Source: CAZCWX01 sp964502465 (GTDB taxonomy: Bacteria > Desulfobacterota > Binatia > Bin18). Taken from it: 11,305 nt of DNA. The stretch's first letter is position 1; each line of letters opens with the position of its first letter. The notes below the pieces were generated by a model. That model saw nothing but the letters and a program-made list of their open reading frames with translations. It did not search any database and had not been told where the DNA came from. The position numbers and the translations under genes are program-made. This document shows, piece after piece, positions 1-6,274 of this stretch. The DNA is taken from positions 1-11,305 of the forward strand of contig CAZCWX010000743.1 in NCBI GenBank assembly GCA_964502465.1, given 5' to 3'.

Positions 1-966
1 GTCAACGACACCAGGTGATACAAAGGAGAACTTTCCTGTCCGCACCCGGTGCGCTGCTAGAGCGACGTCTTTCGTGAAGAGCTTTGTTTGCCAGTGCATG
101 ATATCATTTGCACGGGTGTCCAGAGGCAAGGGGCGACCATCACGTGGTGCCAGATATTCGAGGAACTCAATCCCGGGTCCAGACGCAGCTCGGAGACTGG
201 TGATACGCAACCGTGCGCCGAACACATTGTTCAGATGCTCCTGTTCAGTGCCATAGTTCTCGCTTTCCCCGACCACCTGCAGTCCTAACAGATCGCGATA
301 GAATTTCAGACTGGCCTCGGTATCGGTGACGACGATTGCCGTGTGATCGATGCCAAGGAACAGTTTGTCGGTTGGTTGGTGCCACTTGGGAGCCCCCTTA
401 CCCTGGGGAAACTGCAAGATTTCCAGTGAGTGGCCGTCTGGATCTTTGAAATAGAACACCTGAATGCCGCCCGCGTTGGGATTCCAATCCGGCAGGCGTT
501 GCGGACCAGAGGAGGCATGTACCACCTTGTGTTGTCGGAGCCACTGGTAGGCGCGGTCCATATCGCTGACAATGATAGCGACGTGCTGGAACCACTGGTC
601 ATTGCTACGGGAATCCGCAGGAAAAGGTCTTCCTTTTGGTGCCAGATATTCGGTTAACTCGATAAACTCGTCGCCGAGTTGCATGCGCACGACACGTATG
701 CGCAGCCCGAACACGCCTTGCAACTGTTCGTACTCAGTCCCCCATACTTCCAGATCAGACACTGGCTCGAAGAAGAGCACGTTTTTGTAAAATGCAACCG
801 AGCGGTCCATATCTGCCACCGTCATCCCTATGGCATCCACCTCCTTTACTAGGGGGATTAGGGGTTGGGGATTGGGGGCTGGGGATTCCTGGGCTCGTAC
901 TACGAGTGACCAGATACTCAGCAGCAGCGTGAGATACAAGAAGAGCGTTGTCCTGCAGTATTTCAT
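1..966 (-). CDS. Secreted tandem-VOC (glyoxalase/dioxygenase-fold) protein, partial
   Basis: The frame is open from an ATG at 966 down to base 1, giving 322 codons with no stop, so the C-terminus lies outside the window. Residues 1-25 look like a Sec signal peptide: KYCR, a leucine-rich core, and a VRA-QE cleavage-like site. A Pro-rich linker (about 28-38) follows, then repeated VOC half-modules: near 43-110 (IGMTVADMDRSVAFYKNVL, later EFIELTEYL), near 126-185 (QHVAIIVSDMDRA, later DPDGHSLEILQF), and from about 206 (DHTAIVVTDTEASLKFYRDLLG, split here only by the edge later on). H128, E182 and H208 occupy usual VOC metal-ligand positions; the first half-module has no His there. AGGA lies 5 bases before the ATG. 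The VOC fold serves glyoxalases, extradiol dioxygenases and resistance proteins, so the reaction cannot be named. The protein is probably exported. Confidence 0.85.
   Translation of the reverse strand, partial: MKYCRTTLFLYLTLLLSIWSLVVRAQESPAPNPQPLIPLVKEVDAIGMTVADMDRSVAFYKNVLFFEPVSDLEVWGTEYEQLQGVFGLRIRVVRMQLGDEFIELTEYLAPKGRPFPADSRSNDQWFQHVAIIVSDMDRAYQWLRQHKVVHASSGPQRLPDWNPNAGGIQVFYFKDPDGHSLEILQFPQGKGAPKWHQPTDKLFLGIDHTAIVVTDTEASLKFYRDLLGLQVVGESENYGTEQEHLNNVFGARLRITSLRAASGPGIEFLEYLAPRDGRPLPLDTRANDIMHWQTKLFTKDVALAAHRVRTGKFSFVSPGVVD
852..889 (+). repeat. G-rich heptamer tandem repeat, G-quadruplex-capable
   Basis: Five runs of four or five G (852-856, 861-864, 867-870, 874-878, 881-884) are separated by 2-4 bases. 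Read on the minus strand this is a 7-base tandem repeat of the type CCCCAAT/CCCCAGC/CCCCAAC. It lies inside the VOC gene and encodes the Pro-rich linker between the signal peptide and the first VOC module. The G-rich strand is the non-template-sense complement, so the mRNA itself carries the C-rich version. Confidence 0.8.
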
Positions 967-982
967 ACCAATCCTACACTTT

Positions 983-1022
983 TTTTCTCCGATTCCCCGA
1001 TTCCCCATTTCTCCGTTTCCTG
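983..1022. repeat. Octamer tandem repeat upstream of the VOC gene
   Basis: Two exact tandem copies of GATTCCCC (991-998 and 999-1006) are flanked by degenerate units TTTTCTCC (983-990), ATTTCTCC (1007-1014) and GTTTCCTG (1015-1022). The array lies in the leader region of the minus-strand VOC gene, about 20 bases upstream of its start codon. Function unknown. Confidence 0.7.
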
Positions 1023-1044
1023 TAGCTCATCCCATGTGATGCTG

Positions 1045-1081
1045 CAGAGGTCGTTGATGTTTCAACGCTCGCGCGCCTCTG
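1045..1081. other. Nested inverted repeat in the VOC/permease-fragment intergenic region
   Basis: CAGAGG (1045-1050) pairs with CCTCTG (1076-1081). Inside, CGTTGA (1052-1057) pairs with TCAACG (1062-1067) around a TGTT loop. It lies between the start of the minus-strand VOC gene and the plus-strand permease fragment. There is no T-run, so it is not a standard intrinsic terminator. An operator or recombination-related structure is possible. Confidence 0.4.
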
Positions 1082-1106
1082 TACCTTCCGCAACGCGCAT
1101 TTTATC

Positions 1107-1274
1107 ATGGTGCTTCTGTATACAGCCGCCCCTCTCATTCTAGGTTTCGCCTTCTCGGCGCTGGCGAGGAACCAGATGCAGGAGATCAAGAGGACCGTCT
1201 TTTTCTATCTGCCGTTGATGCTTCACCCAGAAGGCTCTTCCCTTATTGGTTGCTCTCTGCTACCTGCGAGTTAA
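1107..1274 (+). pseudogene. ABC-2 transporter permease, internal fragment (fragment C)
   Basis: A 55-residue frame begins MVLLYTAAPLILGFAFSALA and continues RNQMQEIKRTVFFYLPLML. This matches the segment just before the conserved LSGFMFPF motif of ABC-2 (DrrB/YhhJ-like) export permeases. After about position 1222 the similarity stops and an unrelated tail (HPEGSS...) runs to a TAA. The nucleotide stretch around 1185-1212 also resembles 6281-6306 of fragment B, whose homology starts where this one ends. At roughly 55 residues against about 370 for an intact permease it cannot be functional. A chance similarity is possible but unlikely given the second, overlapping fragment. Confidence 0.5.
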
Positions 1275-1352
1275 CAGCCTACCAATGTCAATCTTTGAAG
1301 TGTTGTAGCGGTATGGCCAGTCCCTATTGCTGGGAGGAAAGAGTGGTGTGGG

Positions 1353-2495
1353 ATGGAGTCGATTCACCTGTTTGTTCCCACTTTTCGTGTTGAAGAAACG
1401 TTAGCCGAAATCCGTGAGTGTCTGGAAAAGGGCTGGACAGGCCTGGGATTCAAGACTGTTACGTTTGAAGAAGCCTGGAAGCGTTACACTGATCTCCCGC
1501 ACGCGCATTTTCTGAACTCTGCGACTGCAGGTCTCCATTTAGCCGTGCGCCTGCTAAAGGAGAAAGAAGGATGGCGGGAGGGCGACGAAATCATTACCAC
1601 TCCTCTCACGTTTGTCTCAACCAACCATGTGATTCTATATGAGCGGCTGCAGCCAGTGTTTGCTGACGTTGATGAATATCTCTGTCTCGATCCCCTTTCT
1701 GTTGCTACGCGGATCACTCGTCGTACCCGCGCTGTGGTGTTTGTTGGCATAGGAGGAAACACGGGACAACTTTCCGAGATTGTCCGCCTGTGTCGAGATC
1801 GGGGACTGCGGCTAATCCTCGACGCGGCCCATATGGCAGGGACGCGCTGGCAGGGGGGCCATATCGGTGGAGAGTCAGACGTGGCCGTGTTTAGTTTTCA
1901 GGCGGTGAAGAATCTGCCGACTGCCGATGCAGGCATGGTGTGTTTCGCTGACGGCACTCTCGATGCAGAAGGACGGAAGTGGACCTGGCTGGGGATTAAC
2001 AAGGACACGTACTCGCGAACAATGGGACAGGACGCCTACAAGTGGTATTACAACGTCGAACATGAGGGCTTTAAGTACCACGGTAATTCGATTATGGCAG
2101 CAATTGGACTGGTTGCCTTGAAATACCTCGATCAAGACAATGCGTATCGGCGTCAAATAGCTGCCTGGTATGATACCTTTTTTGGAGACGCTCTTGAGCG
2201 GGTGCCCGTTGCCCCTGGCTGCGAATCTTCCCGTCATCTCTACCAAGTGCTCGTCGATAATCGCGACCAGGTCATGTTAGCGCTGAACGAGCAACAGATT
2301 TATCCTGGGGTGCACTATCGTGAGAATACTCTCTACCGTATGTATGCATACGCGCGAGGAAGCTGCCCGCGGGCGCTTGCCGCAAGTAGCCGAGTGATTT
2401 CACTCCCATTGCATCTCAAGCTGTCTTACGCGGACGTAGAGAGAATCAGTCAAGCGCTCCTCCATGTCGTAAACTTTCTGAAAACTACAGGCTAA
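1353..2495 (+). CDS. DegT/DnrJ/EryC1/StrS-family PLP aminotransferase
   Basis: 380 residues, the usual length for the family. These fold-type I enzymes usually transaminate nucleotide-activated keto-sugars with glutamate to give amino-sugars. Visible marks: FLNSATAGLHLAV near 53-65 (cofactor phosphate region), DEIITTPLTFVST near 78-90, the DAAH motif at 157-160 and the FSFQAVKNLPT segment with the Schiff-base lysine at K186. After the lysine the sequence reads TADAGM where many members have TGEGGM, which may reflect a subfamily. The ATG is preceded by GGGAGG about 15 bases upstream; no other in-frame start is better placed. An acetyltransferase starts 12 bases after its stop and a glycosyltransferase follows, which fits amino-sugar synthesis for a surface glycan. 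The exact substrate cannot be read from sequence. Confidence 0.93.
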   Translation: MESIHLFVPTFRVEETLAEIRECLEKGWTGLGFKTVTFEEAWKRYTDLPHAHFLNSATAGLHLAVRLLKEKEGWREGDEIITTPLTFVSTNHVILYERLQPVFADVDEYLCLDPLSVATRITRRTRAVVFVGIGGNTGQLSEIVRLCRDRGLRLILDAAHMAGTRWQGGHIGGESDVAVFSFQAVKNLPTADAGMVCFADGTLDAEGRKWTWLGINKDTYSRTMGQDAYKWYYNVEHEGFKYHGNSIMAAIGLVALKYLDQDNAYRRQIAAWYDTFFGDALERVPVAPGCESSRHLYQVLVDNRDQVMLALNEQQIYPGVHYRENTLYRMYAYARGSCPRALAASSRVISLPLHLKLSYADVERISQALLHVVNFLKTTG

Positions 2496-2507
2496 AACAG
2501 ATCGACC

Positions 2508-3089
2508 ATGGCGAAACAGCACGTTTCCCCGATCATCGGGGAGCGGGTCAGCCTCCGGTTGCTTATCGAGGCCGACTTGCCGATGACGTTGGCGTGGCGG
2601 AATCAGGACCATATTCGCAAGTGGTTCTTCCACTCGGATGTGATTTCGTGGGAACAGCATCAACATTGGTGCACACAGTATTTCCAGAGAGATGATGACT
2701 TCATTTTTGTTATTGAGGCGATGACAGATTTCCACCGACCTGTGGGCCAAATTGCTTTGTATCGTATCGCCTGGGAACAACGCCGTGCTGAATATGGGCG
2801 GCTTCTCATCGGTGCACCAGACGCGGTAGGGAAAGGACTGGCCAAAGAAGCGACTGCGCTGTTACTGGCTTTCGCCTTTAGGACGCTAGGGTTAGAAGAG
2901 ATTGAATTAGCAGTCTTCAAGACTAATCGGGCGGCGATTGCCATTTACCAGGCGTGCGGCTTTCGTGAGGTGAGTGAACATGCTGGATTGACACAGATGT
3001 TGCTGAGGTCGCCAACAAAGGAGCACGAGAAGGGGATCTCAGAGAGGAGCTTGATCCCCTCTTTTAGCAAAGAAGAGACAATGGTGTGA
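2508..3089 (+). CDS. GNAT-family N-acetyltransferase (RimJ/RimL-like)
   Basis: 193 residues. The N-terminal half (RVSLRLLIEADLPMTLAWRN, near 13-32) and the acetyl-CoA pyrophosphate loop AVGKGLAKEA near 106-115 are typical of RimL/PseH-like GNATs, as is the later VFKTNRAAIAIYQACGF block. It lies 12 bases downstream of an amino-sugar aminotransferase and 4 bases upstream of a glycosyltransferase. I infer that it acetylates the new amino group of the sugar nucleotide; protein N-acetylation is the alternative. The last 25 residues or so (from about 168) are beyond the normal fold, low in complexity, and encoded by DNA with a terminator-like hairpin. The Shine-Dalgarno is weak, suggesting translation coupled to the upstream gene. 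Confidence 0.9.
   Translation: MAKQHVSPIIGERVSLRLLIEADLPMTLAWRNQDHIRKWFFHSDVISWEQHQHWCTQYFQRDDDFIFVIEAMTDFHRPVGQIALYRIAWEQRRAEYGRLLIGAPDAVGKGLAKEATALLLAFAFRTLGLEEIELAVFKTNRAAIAIYQACGFREVSEHAGLTQMLLRSPTKEHEKGISERSLIPSFSKEETMV
3031..3065 (+). terminator. Terminator-like hairpin inside the 3' end of the GNAT gene
   Basis: AGGGGATC (3031-3038) and GATCCCCT (3053-3060) form an 8-base-pair stem with a 14-base loop, followed by CTTTT. It lies within the last codons of the acetyltransferase and about 30 bases before the glycosyltransferase start. It could reduce transcription into the third gene of the operon. The short T-run makes it a weak candidate. Confidence 0.35.
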
Positions 3090-3093
3090 GGGG

Positions 3094-4416
3094 ATGGACA
3101 CTGGAAAGACTCTGCTCCAGCCGCCGCGGGTGCTTGCCGTTATACCAAGGCTCAGCCCAGGCGCGGTGCTGAATATTGTCAAGCCTTTTACCGCGCTTCA
3201 TCGAAAAGGGCAGATCGTTACCGATATCATTTGGGAATCATGGGTTTCTCCGCGGAAGATGCAGTGGGCAGACGTCATTGTTTTTTATCGGAACACAAAA
3301 GAGTATCCGCTGGCTACGGCTCTCGCCTGCGGCAAGCCGATCATTTACGATATCGACGATAATCTGTTCGAACTTCCTCCCCAATTTGCTTTACCTCCCA
3401 GCCAGCTTACGCAGATTGAGCACTACCTGAGAAGTGCGGGCCTCGTGCGGGTCTACTCGGAACCAATGCGAGAGCGCGTTCAACAATTGAATCCTCACGT
3501 TATGCGAGTCAATGCTTTGGTGGACTGGAAACTTCTGCCTGGACATCCGCCCCGGCGAAATCCAGCAAAAATTCGTATCGTCTATGCAACTGGTCGGTGG
3601 TTTGACGACCCGTTTGCTGGACTGTTTCTGGACGACCTGCGCACCCTGCTCAGAGAGTATCGTGATCGGGTGCAGGTTTTTTTCTGGGGGTATCATCCTC
3701 CAGAGTTCCAAGGGGTTTCTGCTATCCACTTTCTCGATTTCATCCCCAACTACGATCGATTTTTCCGCAGGTTCGCAAACGCGGGATTCGATATTGGACT
3801 TGCTCCCTTGTACAATAATATCTTTTGCCGCTCGAAGACGAACAATAAGTTTCGCGAATATGCAGCCTGTCGCATTGCTGGTGTCTATTCACACATGGAT
3901 GTCTATTCTGCTTGTGTCGAGGATGGACAAACCGGGTTACTGGTTTCTCATGAGCCCGGTTCCTGGTTCGAAGCAATAAGTCGCCTGGTTGAAGATACCG
4001 CACTCCGTGAGCGGATTCAGGAGCAGGCATTCCGCTATGTACGTCAACACTACAGCCTCGAGAAGACACAGTCGATCTGGCTCACGCACCTTCAGGAAGT
4101 TGTGACCAACGCTTGTTCTCCCCTCAGTCTGGGTCAACATGTCCGAAGAGAGGCAATGCCTTCCCAACAGGATATTCACTTGCAGTCCTCTCGTGCACTG
4201 AGTGCTTTTCTCCCCGCTTCCTGGCTGATTTGGCTAGCCCGGCGGCGGCGACTTTTGCAGCTCATCAACACCTACGGAGGAACAATGGTGTTAAAAGGAG
4301 GGCTGTGGCGTGCGTACAGTTATTGCGAGGTCCTTTGGATCAGATTTCGTCTCCTCCTCGCTTCTGCCCGGTTATGGTGGCAAAGGAAGCTTCGAGGAGC
4401 CAGTTCATCCCCCTGA
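3094..4416 (+). CDS. Glycosyltransferase, GT4-like (GT-B fold)
   Basis: 440 residues. The N-terminal domain has RVLAVIPRLSPG near 12-23 and the DIDDN motif at 86-90, followed by LFELPP, as in glycosyltransferases that share a YDIDDNL block. The C-terminal domain has IRIVYATGR, GFDIGLAPL and a sugar-nucleotide binding stretch around 246-265 (SKTNNKFREYAACRIAG, with E255) that corresponds to the E-x7-E region. Residues from about 345 on lie outside the core fold. They include WLIWLARRRRLLQLI and another aromatic/basic stretch near the end, which may associate with the membrane. The ATG is 4 bases after the GNAT stop, with GAGGGG just upstream. As last gene of the operon it probably transfers the sugar modified by the two preceding enzymes; donor and acceptor are unknown. 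Confidence 0.88.
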   Translation: MDTGKTLLQPPRVLAVIPRLSPGAVLNIVKPFTALHRKGQIVTDIIWESWVSPRKMQWADVIVFYRNTKEYPLATALACGKPIIYDIDDNLFELPPQFALPPSQLTQIEHYLRSAGLVRVYSEPMRERVQQLNPHVMRVNALVDWKLLPGHPPRRNPAKIRIVYATGRWFDDPFAGLFLDDLRTLLREYRDRVQVFFWGYHPPEFQGVSAIHFLDFIPNYDRFFRRFANAGFDIGLAPLYNNIFCRSKTNNKFREYAACRIAGVYSHMDVYSACVEDGQTGLLVSHEPGSWFEAISRLVEDTALRERIQEQAFRYVRQHYSLEKTQSIWLTHLQEVVTNACSPLSLGQHVRREAMPSQQDIHLQSSRALSAFLPASWLIWLARRRRLLQLINTYGGTMVLKGGLWRAYSYCEVLWIRFRLLLASARLWWQRKLRGASSSP

Positions 4417-4488
4417 AGTCAATGAGGCTTTTTCATCCTAACCGAAGTCCGGCGGCTACGCCGCTGTGTACGAGACGCGACGCGTCAC

Positions 4489-4638
4489 CCGCTCACGCAT
4501 TTTGTGCGCGCGACGCGAGGCGTGCTGTTTAAAGGTGAAGGTTTCTCTGTTGTGGTATCTGAGATGGTGCCTGTGATGTTGTTTGCACTGGGCGCGGTTG
4601 CTGTTGCACTTGCGGCCTACCGACGCCGGATTGATTGA
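4489..4638 (+). pseudogene. ABC-2 permease 3' end (fragment A)
   Basis: The frame reads PLTHFVRATRGVLFKGEG and ends AAYRRRID before a TGA at 4636-4638. This is the typical C-terminal end of an ABC-2 export permease, with its last membrane segment (VPVMLFALGAVAVALAA). 41 of 49 residues match fragment B at 6377-6523. The 5' end is missing: similarity starts abruptly near 4489, just after short inverted repeats (GCGGC-TAC-GCCGC at 4452-4464 and GACGC-GAC-GCGTC near 4473-4485). There is no start codon or signal for independent expression. Confidence 0.75.
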
Positions 4639-4710
4639 AGTTCGTATGATGCAGCGGGCTCGTATCGGGATATGTGGCCAAGCGAGCGGGGCGTCACGGA
4701 GAGAAAAGGC

Positions 4711-4740
4711 TTGACAAAATAAGCGAAAGTGCGTGATATT
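4711..4740 (+). promoter_or_regulatory. Sigma70-like promoter in repeat copy A
   Basis: TTGACA (4711-4716), an 18-base spacer and GATATT (4735-4740). The -35 is perfect and the whole element is preserved in copy B, which supports function. It points toward the 4902 gene, about 160 bases downstream, through a leader with hairpin potential. Confidence 0.6.
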
Positions 4741-4901
4741 GCCTGTAGTTTTGTTGTCTTTGGCCGCACCCGTCTGGCGGGATATCGGGCCAGGGGGGAA
4801 AGCGGGAGGCTCAATAGGTTAGGCCGCCGCAGCGTCTACGTGTCGATGAACCACAGCTTTGCTCTTGCACCTCGGCTCGATGGTTTCTATGCTGACCTCA
4901 C

Positions 4902-5186
4902 GTGAACATTCGCTTCTACATTGATCCAGAAACTGGGTTACCGCATATTTACAGCCATGACGTTGATGAAGAAGAAGTGGAAGACGTACTAGAGAGTTCT
5001 GGCGAAGACCGCCCAGGGCGAGACGGCTCACGGGTCGCGCTCGGACAGACGCGCGGCGGACGTTTTCTCCGCGTCATTTATGTTCGTGATCCGCAACCGG
5101 ACAGCATCTTTGTCATCACCGCCTATGATTTACGCGGCAAACCGTTACTCGCCTACCGCAAGCGACTGAGGAAGAAAGGCCGATGA
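4902..5186 (+). CDS. DUF4258/BrnT-like small protein, putative toxin
   Basis: 94 residues starting at GTG. The body reads FYIDPETGLPHIYSHDV, then EEEVEDVLES, a glycine-rich turn, RFLRVIYVRD, FVITAYDLRGKPL and a basic tail RKRLRKKGR. This is the strand order of small RelE/BrnT-like folds, and I recognise the pattern as DUF4258-like proteins that are usually paired with a short acidic partner. The partner's ATG overlaps this stop by four bases (ATGA), which implies translational coupling. No clear Shine-Dalgarno precedes the GTG, so the start is the least certain part. RNase toxicity is inferred from fold and gene order; no catalytic residues can be assigned. The promoter at 4711-4740 probably serves the pair. 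Confidence 0.7.
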   Translation: MNIRFYIDPETGLPHIYSHDVDEEEVEDVLESSGEDRPGRDGSRVALGQTRGGRFLRVIYVRDPQPDSIFVITAYDLRGKPLLAYRKRLRKKGR

Positions 5187-5485
5187 GACAGCAACGTTAC
5201 CCCACCGGGTGGGATGAGGAAAGAGTGCGAAAGTTACTCTTGCATTATGAGACGCAAACAGAAGAGGAAGCCGTAGCCGAAGATGAGGCAGCGTTCCGAC
5301 GACGCGATCAGACAGTGATGGTGGTGCCTACGCAACTCGTGTCGACGATCACCAAAATGATTGCCCGAGAAGGAAAACGCAGGCAAAGCTCAGCACGGCG
5401 GCCTAACAAAGGCGGTGCACTCGACCATGGCCCTGCTGCGGTTCGGAAGAAACCTGAGCGGGCGCGGTCTGGCCGCGGCGAGTGA
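5183..5485 (+). CDS. Putative antitoxin partner with abnormal C-terminal tail
   Basis: 100 residues. The first 66 or so are acidic and helical (GWDEERVRKLLLHYETQTEE, AVAEDEAAF, VMVVPTQLVSTITKMIA) and look like the complete partner of the upstream DUF4258-like protein. The remaining residues are basic, rich in Arg/Pro/Ser, and encoded partly by the attC-type site at 5401-5501; the stop (5483-5485) lies inside that site. In cassettes the stop commonly falls in the first core site. Here a TAA does occur within GCCTAAC (5404-5406), but in another frame. A frameshift near the A/G-rich stretch 5368-5385 would explain the unusual tail. The start overlaps the upstream stop by four bases. Confidence 0.6.
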   Translation: MRQQRYPTGWDEERVRKLLLHYETQTEEEAVAEDEAAFRRRDQTVMVVPTQLVSTITKMIAREGKRRQSSARRPNKGGALDHGPAAVRKKPERARSGRGE

Positions 5486-5501
5486 TCGCCAAGCGCTAGG
5501 C
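5401..5501 (+). other. attC-type integron recombination site
   Basis: R''-like GCCTAAC (5401-5407) and R'-like GCTAGGC (5495-5501) pair at 6 of 7 positions; the mismatch comes from C in place of the usual T in GTTAGGC. Next inward, GGCGGTGCACTCG (5411-5423) pairs with CGAGTGATCGCC (5479-5490) over 12 positions, including one G-T wobble, leaving one unpaired G at 5417. Unpaired AAA and AAGC spacers separate the two boxes. Two pairing boxes, a spacer and an extrahelical base are the hallmarks of attC sites. Its length (101 bases) is within the attC range. The T-to-C change at the cleavage triplet may have lowered activity. Confidence 0.75.
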
Positions 5502-5532
5502 TTCGGAACTCTCAAGAAGCTCTGTAACGAGG

Positions 5533-5561
5533 TTGAAAAATTGCAAATTTTCGTTTTGAAT
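5533..5561 (+). promoter_or_regulatory. Candidate promoter with overlapping palindromic operator
   Basis: TTGAAA (5533-5538), a 17-base spacer and TTGAAT (5556-5561) form a possible sigma70 promoter. Within it GAAAAATTGCAAATTTTC (5535-5552) is a palindrome with one mismatched pair. It lies just upstream of the antitoxin gene at 5584, where toxin-antitoxin operons usually have their autoregulatory operator. Confidence 0.4.
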
Positions 5562-5583
5562 CAGCGGCAAGAGGAGTTATCGT

Positions 5584-5784
5584 ATGACTTCAGCGGTGCA
5601 GCAGCTTTTGCATTCGTTTGACCTCTTGCCGGAAGCCGAACAGCGAGAACTCGCGTGGGAAATTCTCCGACGCACGGTCAACTTTGACCTACCCTCCCTC
5701 TCCGACGAGGAGCTGGTGTTGAGCGCCGAAGAACTCTTTCTAGAGCTAGACCGACGGGAGGCTCAACACGATGAGCACTCCTAA
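5584..5784 (+). CDS. Addiction-module antitoxin
   Basis: 66 residues. LLHSFDLLPEAEQRELAWEI near 8-27 and the acidic end SLSDEELVLSAEELFLELDR match short addiction-module antitoxins that accompany PemK/MazF-type toxins. There is no evident separate DNA-binding domain, so DNA contact, if any, would use the N-terminal helices. GAGGAG lies 7 bases before the ATG, the clearest ribosome binding site in the island. The toxin gene overlaps its end by 14 bases. It sits immediately downstream of the attC-type site at 5401-5501, as expected for a cassette's first gene. Confidence 0.8.
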   Translation: MTSAVQQLLHSFDLLPEAEQRELAWEILRRTVNFDLPSLSDEELVLSAEELFLELDRREAQHDEHS

Positions 5785-6085
5785 CCGAGGGGAAGTGTGG
5801 ATGGTGGATCTGGGGCTGGCGGCAAAAGTCCGCCCCTGTCTGGTCCTCAGCGTGCCTGTGCTTGAGCAAGATCGTTCTTTGGCAACTGTGGTTGCACACA
5901 CGACGAGCGCGCGCGGGTCGCGATTTGAGATAGCTGTGCCGGTTCCGTTTCTTCGTACAGGCGTCTTTGATGCCCAGAATTTAGTAACAATTCCTCACGC
6001 AAAGCTGATCCGAAAGCTAGGCAGCTTGTCTGCAGAGCAATTGGCGAAAGTCGAAGTCTCAGTACGATCATGGCTCGGGCTCTGA
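5771..6085 (+). CDS. MazF/PemK-family mRNA interferase toxin
   Basis: 104 residues. The N-terminus RGEVWMVDLG (6-15), the RPCLVLSV strand (21-28), AHTTSARG (42-49) and the end block NLVTIPHAKLIRKLGSLS are diagnostic of MazF-type ribosome-independent endoribonucleases. R21 and T44 occupy the positions of the family's catalytic Arg and Thr. The length is normal and the gene looks intact. GGGAGG lies about 10 bases before the ATG inside the antitoxin gene, and the 14-base overlap couples the two. Cleavage specificity cannot be predicted. Confidence 0.92.
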   Translation: MSTPNRGEVWMVDLGLAAKVRPCLVLSVPVLEQDRSLATVVAHTTSARGSRFEIAVPVPFLRTGVFDAQNLVTIPHAKLIRKLGSLSAEQLAKVEVSVRSWLGL

Positions 6086-6105
6086 CGCTGAGCACGGAGG
6101 GCGGC

Positions 6106-6219
6106 TTTCAACAACGCCTCACCCACCATCACCTCCAGCTCGACCGCGGCCCGCGAGCGGTTTTGAACAAATGCGAACAGCTACAGTTGGGCCGCGGCGG
6201 CTGCGGCGGACCGTTATAC
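6106..6219 (+). other. Possible degenerate attC-like site after the MazF gene
   Basis: CCGCGGCCC (6144-6152) and GGGCCGCGG (6189-6197) are a perfect 9-base inverted repeat with further outer pairing (AGC with GCT). TTTCAAC (6106-6112) and GTTATAC (6213-6219) sit where the outer core boxes should be. Each fits the RYYYAAC/GTTRRRY consensus imperfectly, and they pair poorly with each other. The position, about 20 bases after the toxin stop, is right for a cassette end. The region 6086-6265 holds no gene. Confidence 0.35.
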
Positions 6220-6274
6220 GTCACACAAATGGACGCCCTCGGCATGATTAACGCCTGGTACATAGCGGCGAGCG

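Larger units (their letters stand above)
4489..4824 (+). repeat. Duplicated permease-tail/promoter/leader module, copy A
   Basis: This stretch is repeated at 6374-6653. Order in both copies: permease 3' coding end, stop TGA followed by AAGT, then GAGAAAAGGCTTGACA, an 18-base spacer, GATATTGCC, a TTTGTTGT stretch, TTGGCC, a hairpin around GGATATC, and GGGAGGCTCAATA ending in (G)GTTAG. Copy A carries about 40 extra bases between the stop codon and the promoter (roughly 4650-4698) that copy B lacks. It ends at GTTAGGC (4818-4824), which fits the integron core-site consensus GTTRRRY. The DUF4258-like toxin-antitoxin pair follows. Confidence 0.75.

Noticed and set aside
306..602. Minus-strand open frames of 98 and 65 residues near 306-602
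   Set aside because: They are out of frame with the long VOC gene that covers all of 1-966 and has recognisable domain motifs; they have none.
74..790. Plus-strand open frames of 60-75 residues across 74-790
   Set aside because: All are antisense shadows of the VOC gene, with low-complexity Arg/Ser-rich translations and no ribosome binding sites.
974..1189. Minus-strand 71-residue frame
   Set aside because: Its translation is basic and compositionally odd, and it overlaps the permease fragment and the octamer repeat.
4113..4532. Plus-strand 139-residue frame
   Set aside because: It is a shadow of the glycosyltransferase in another frame that runs into the repeat; no domain is recognisable.
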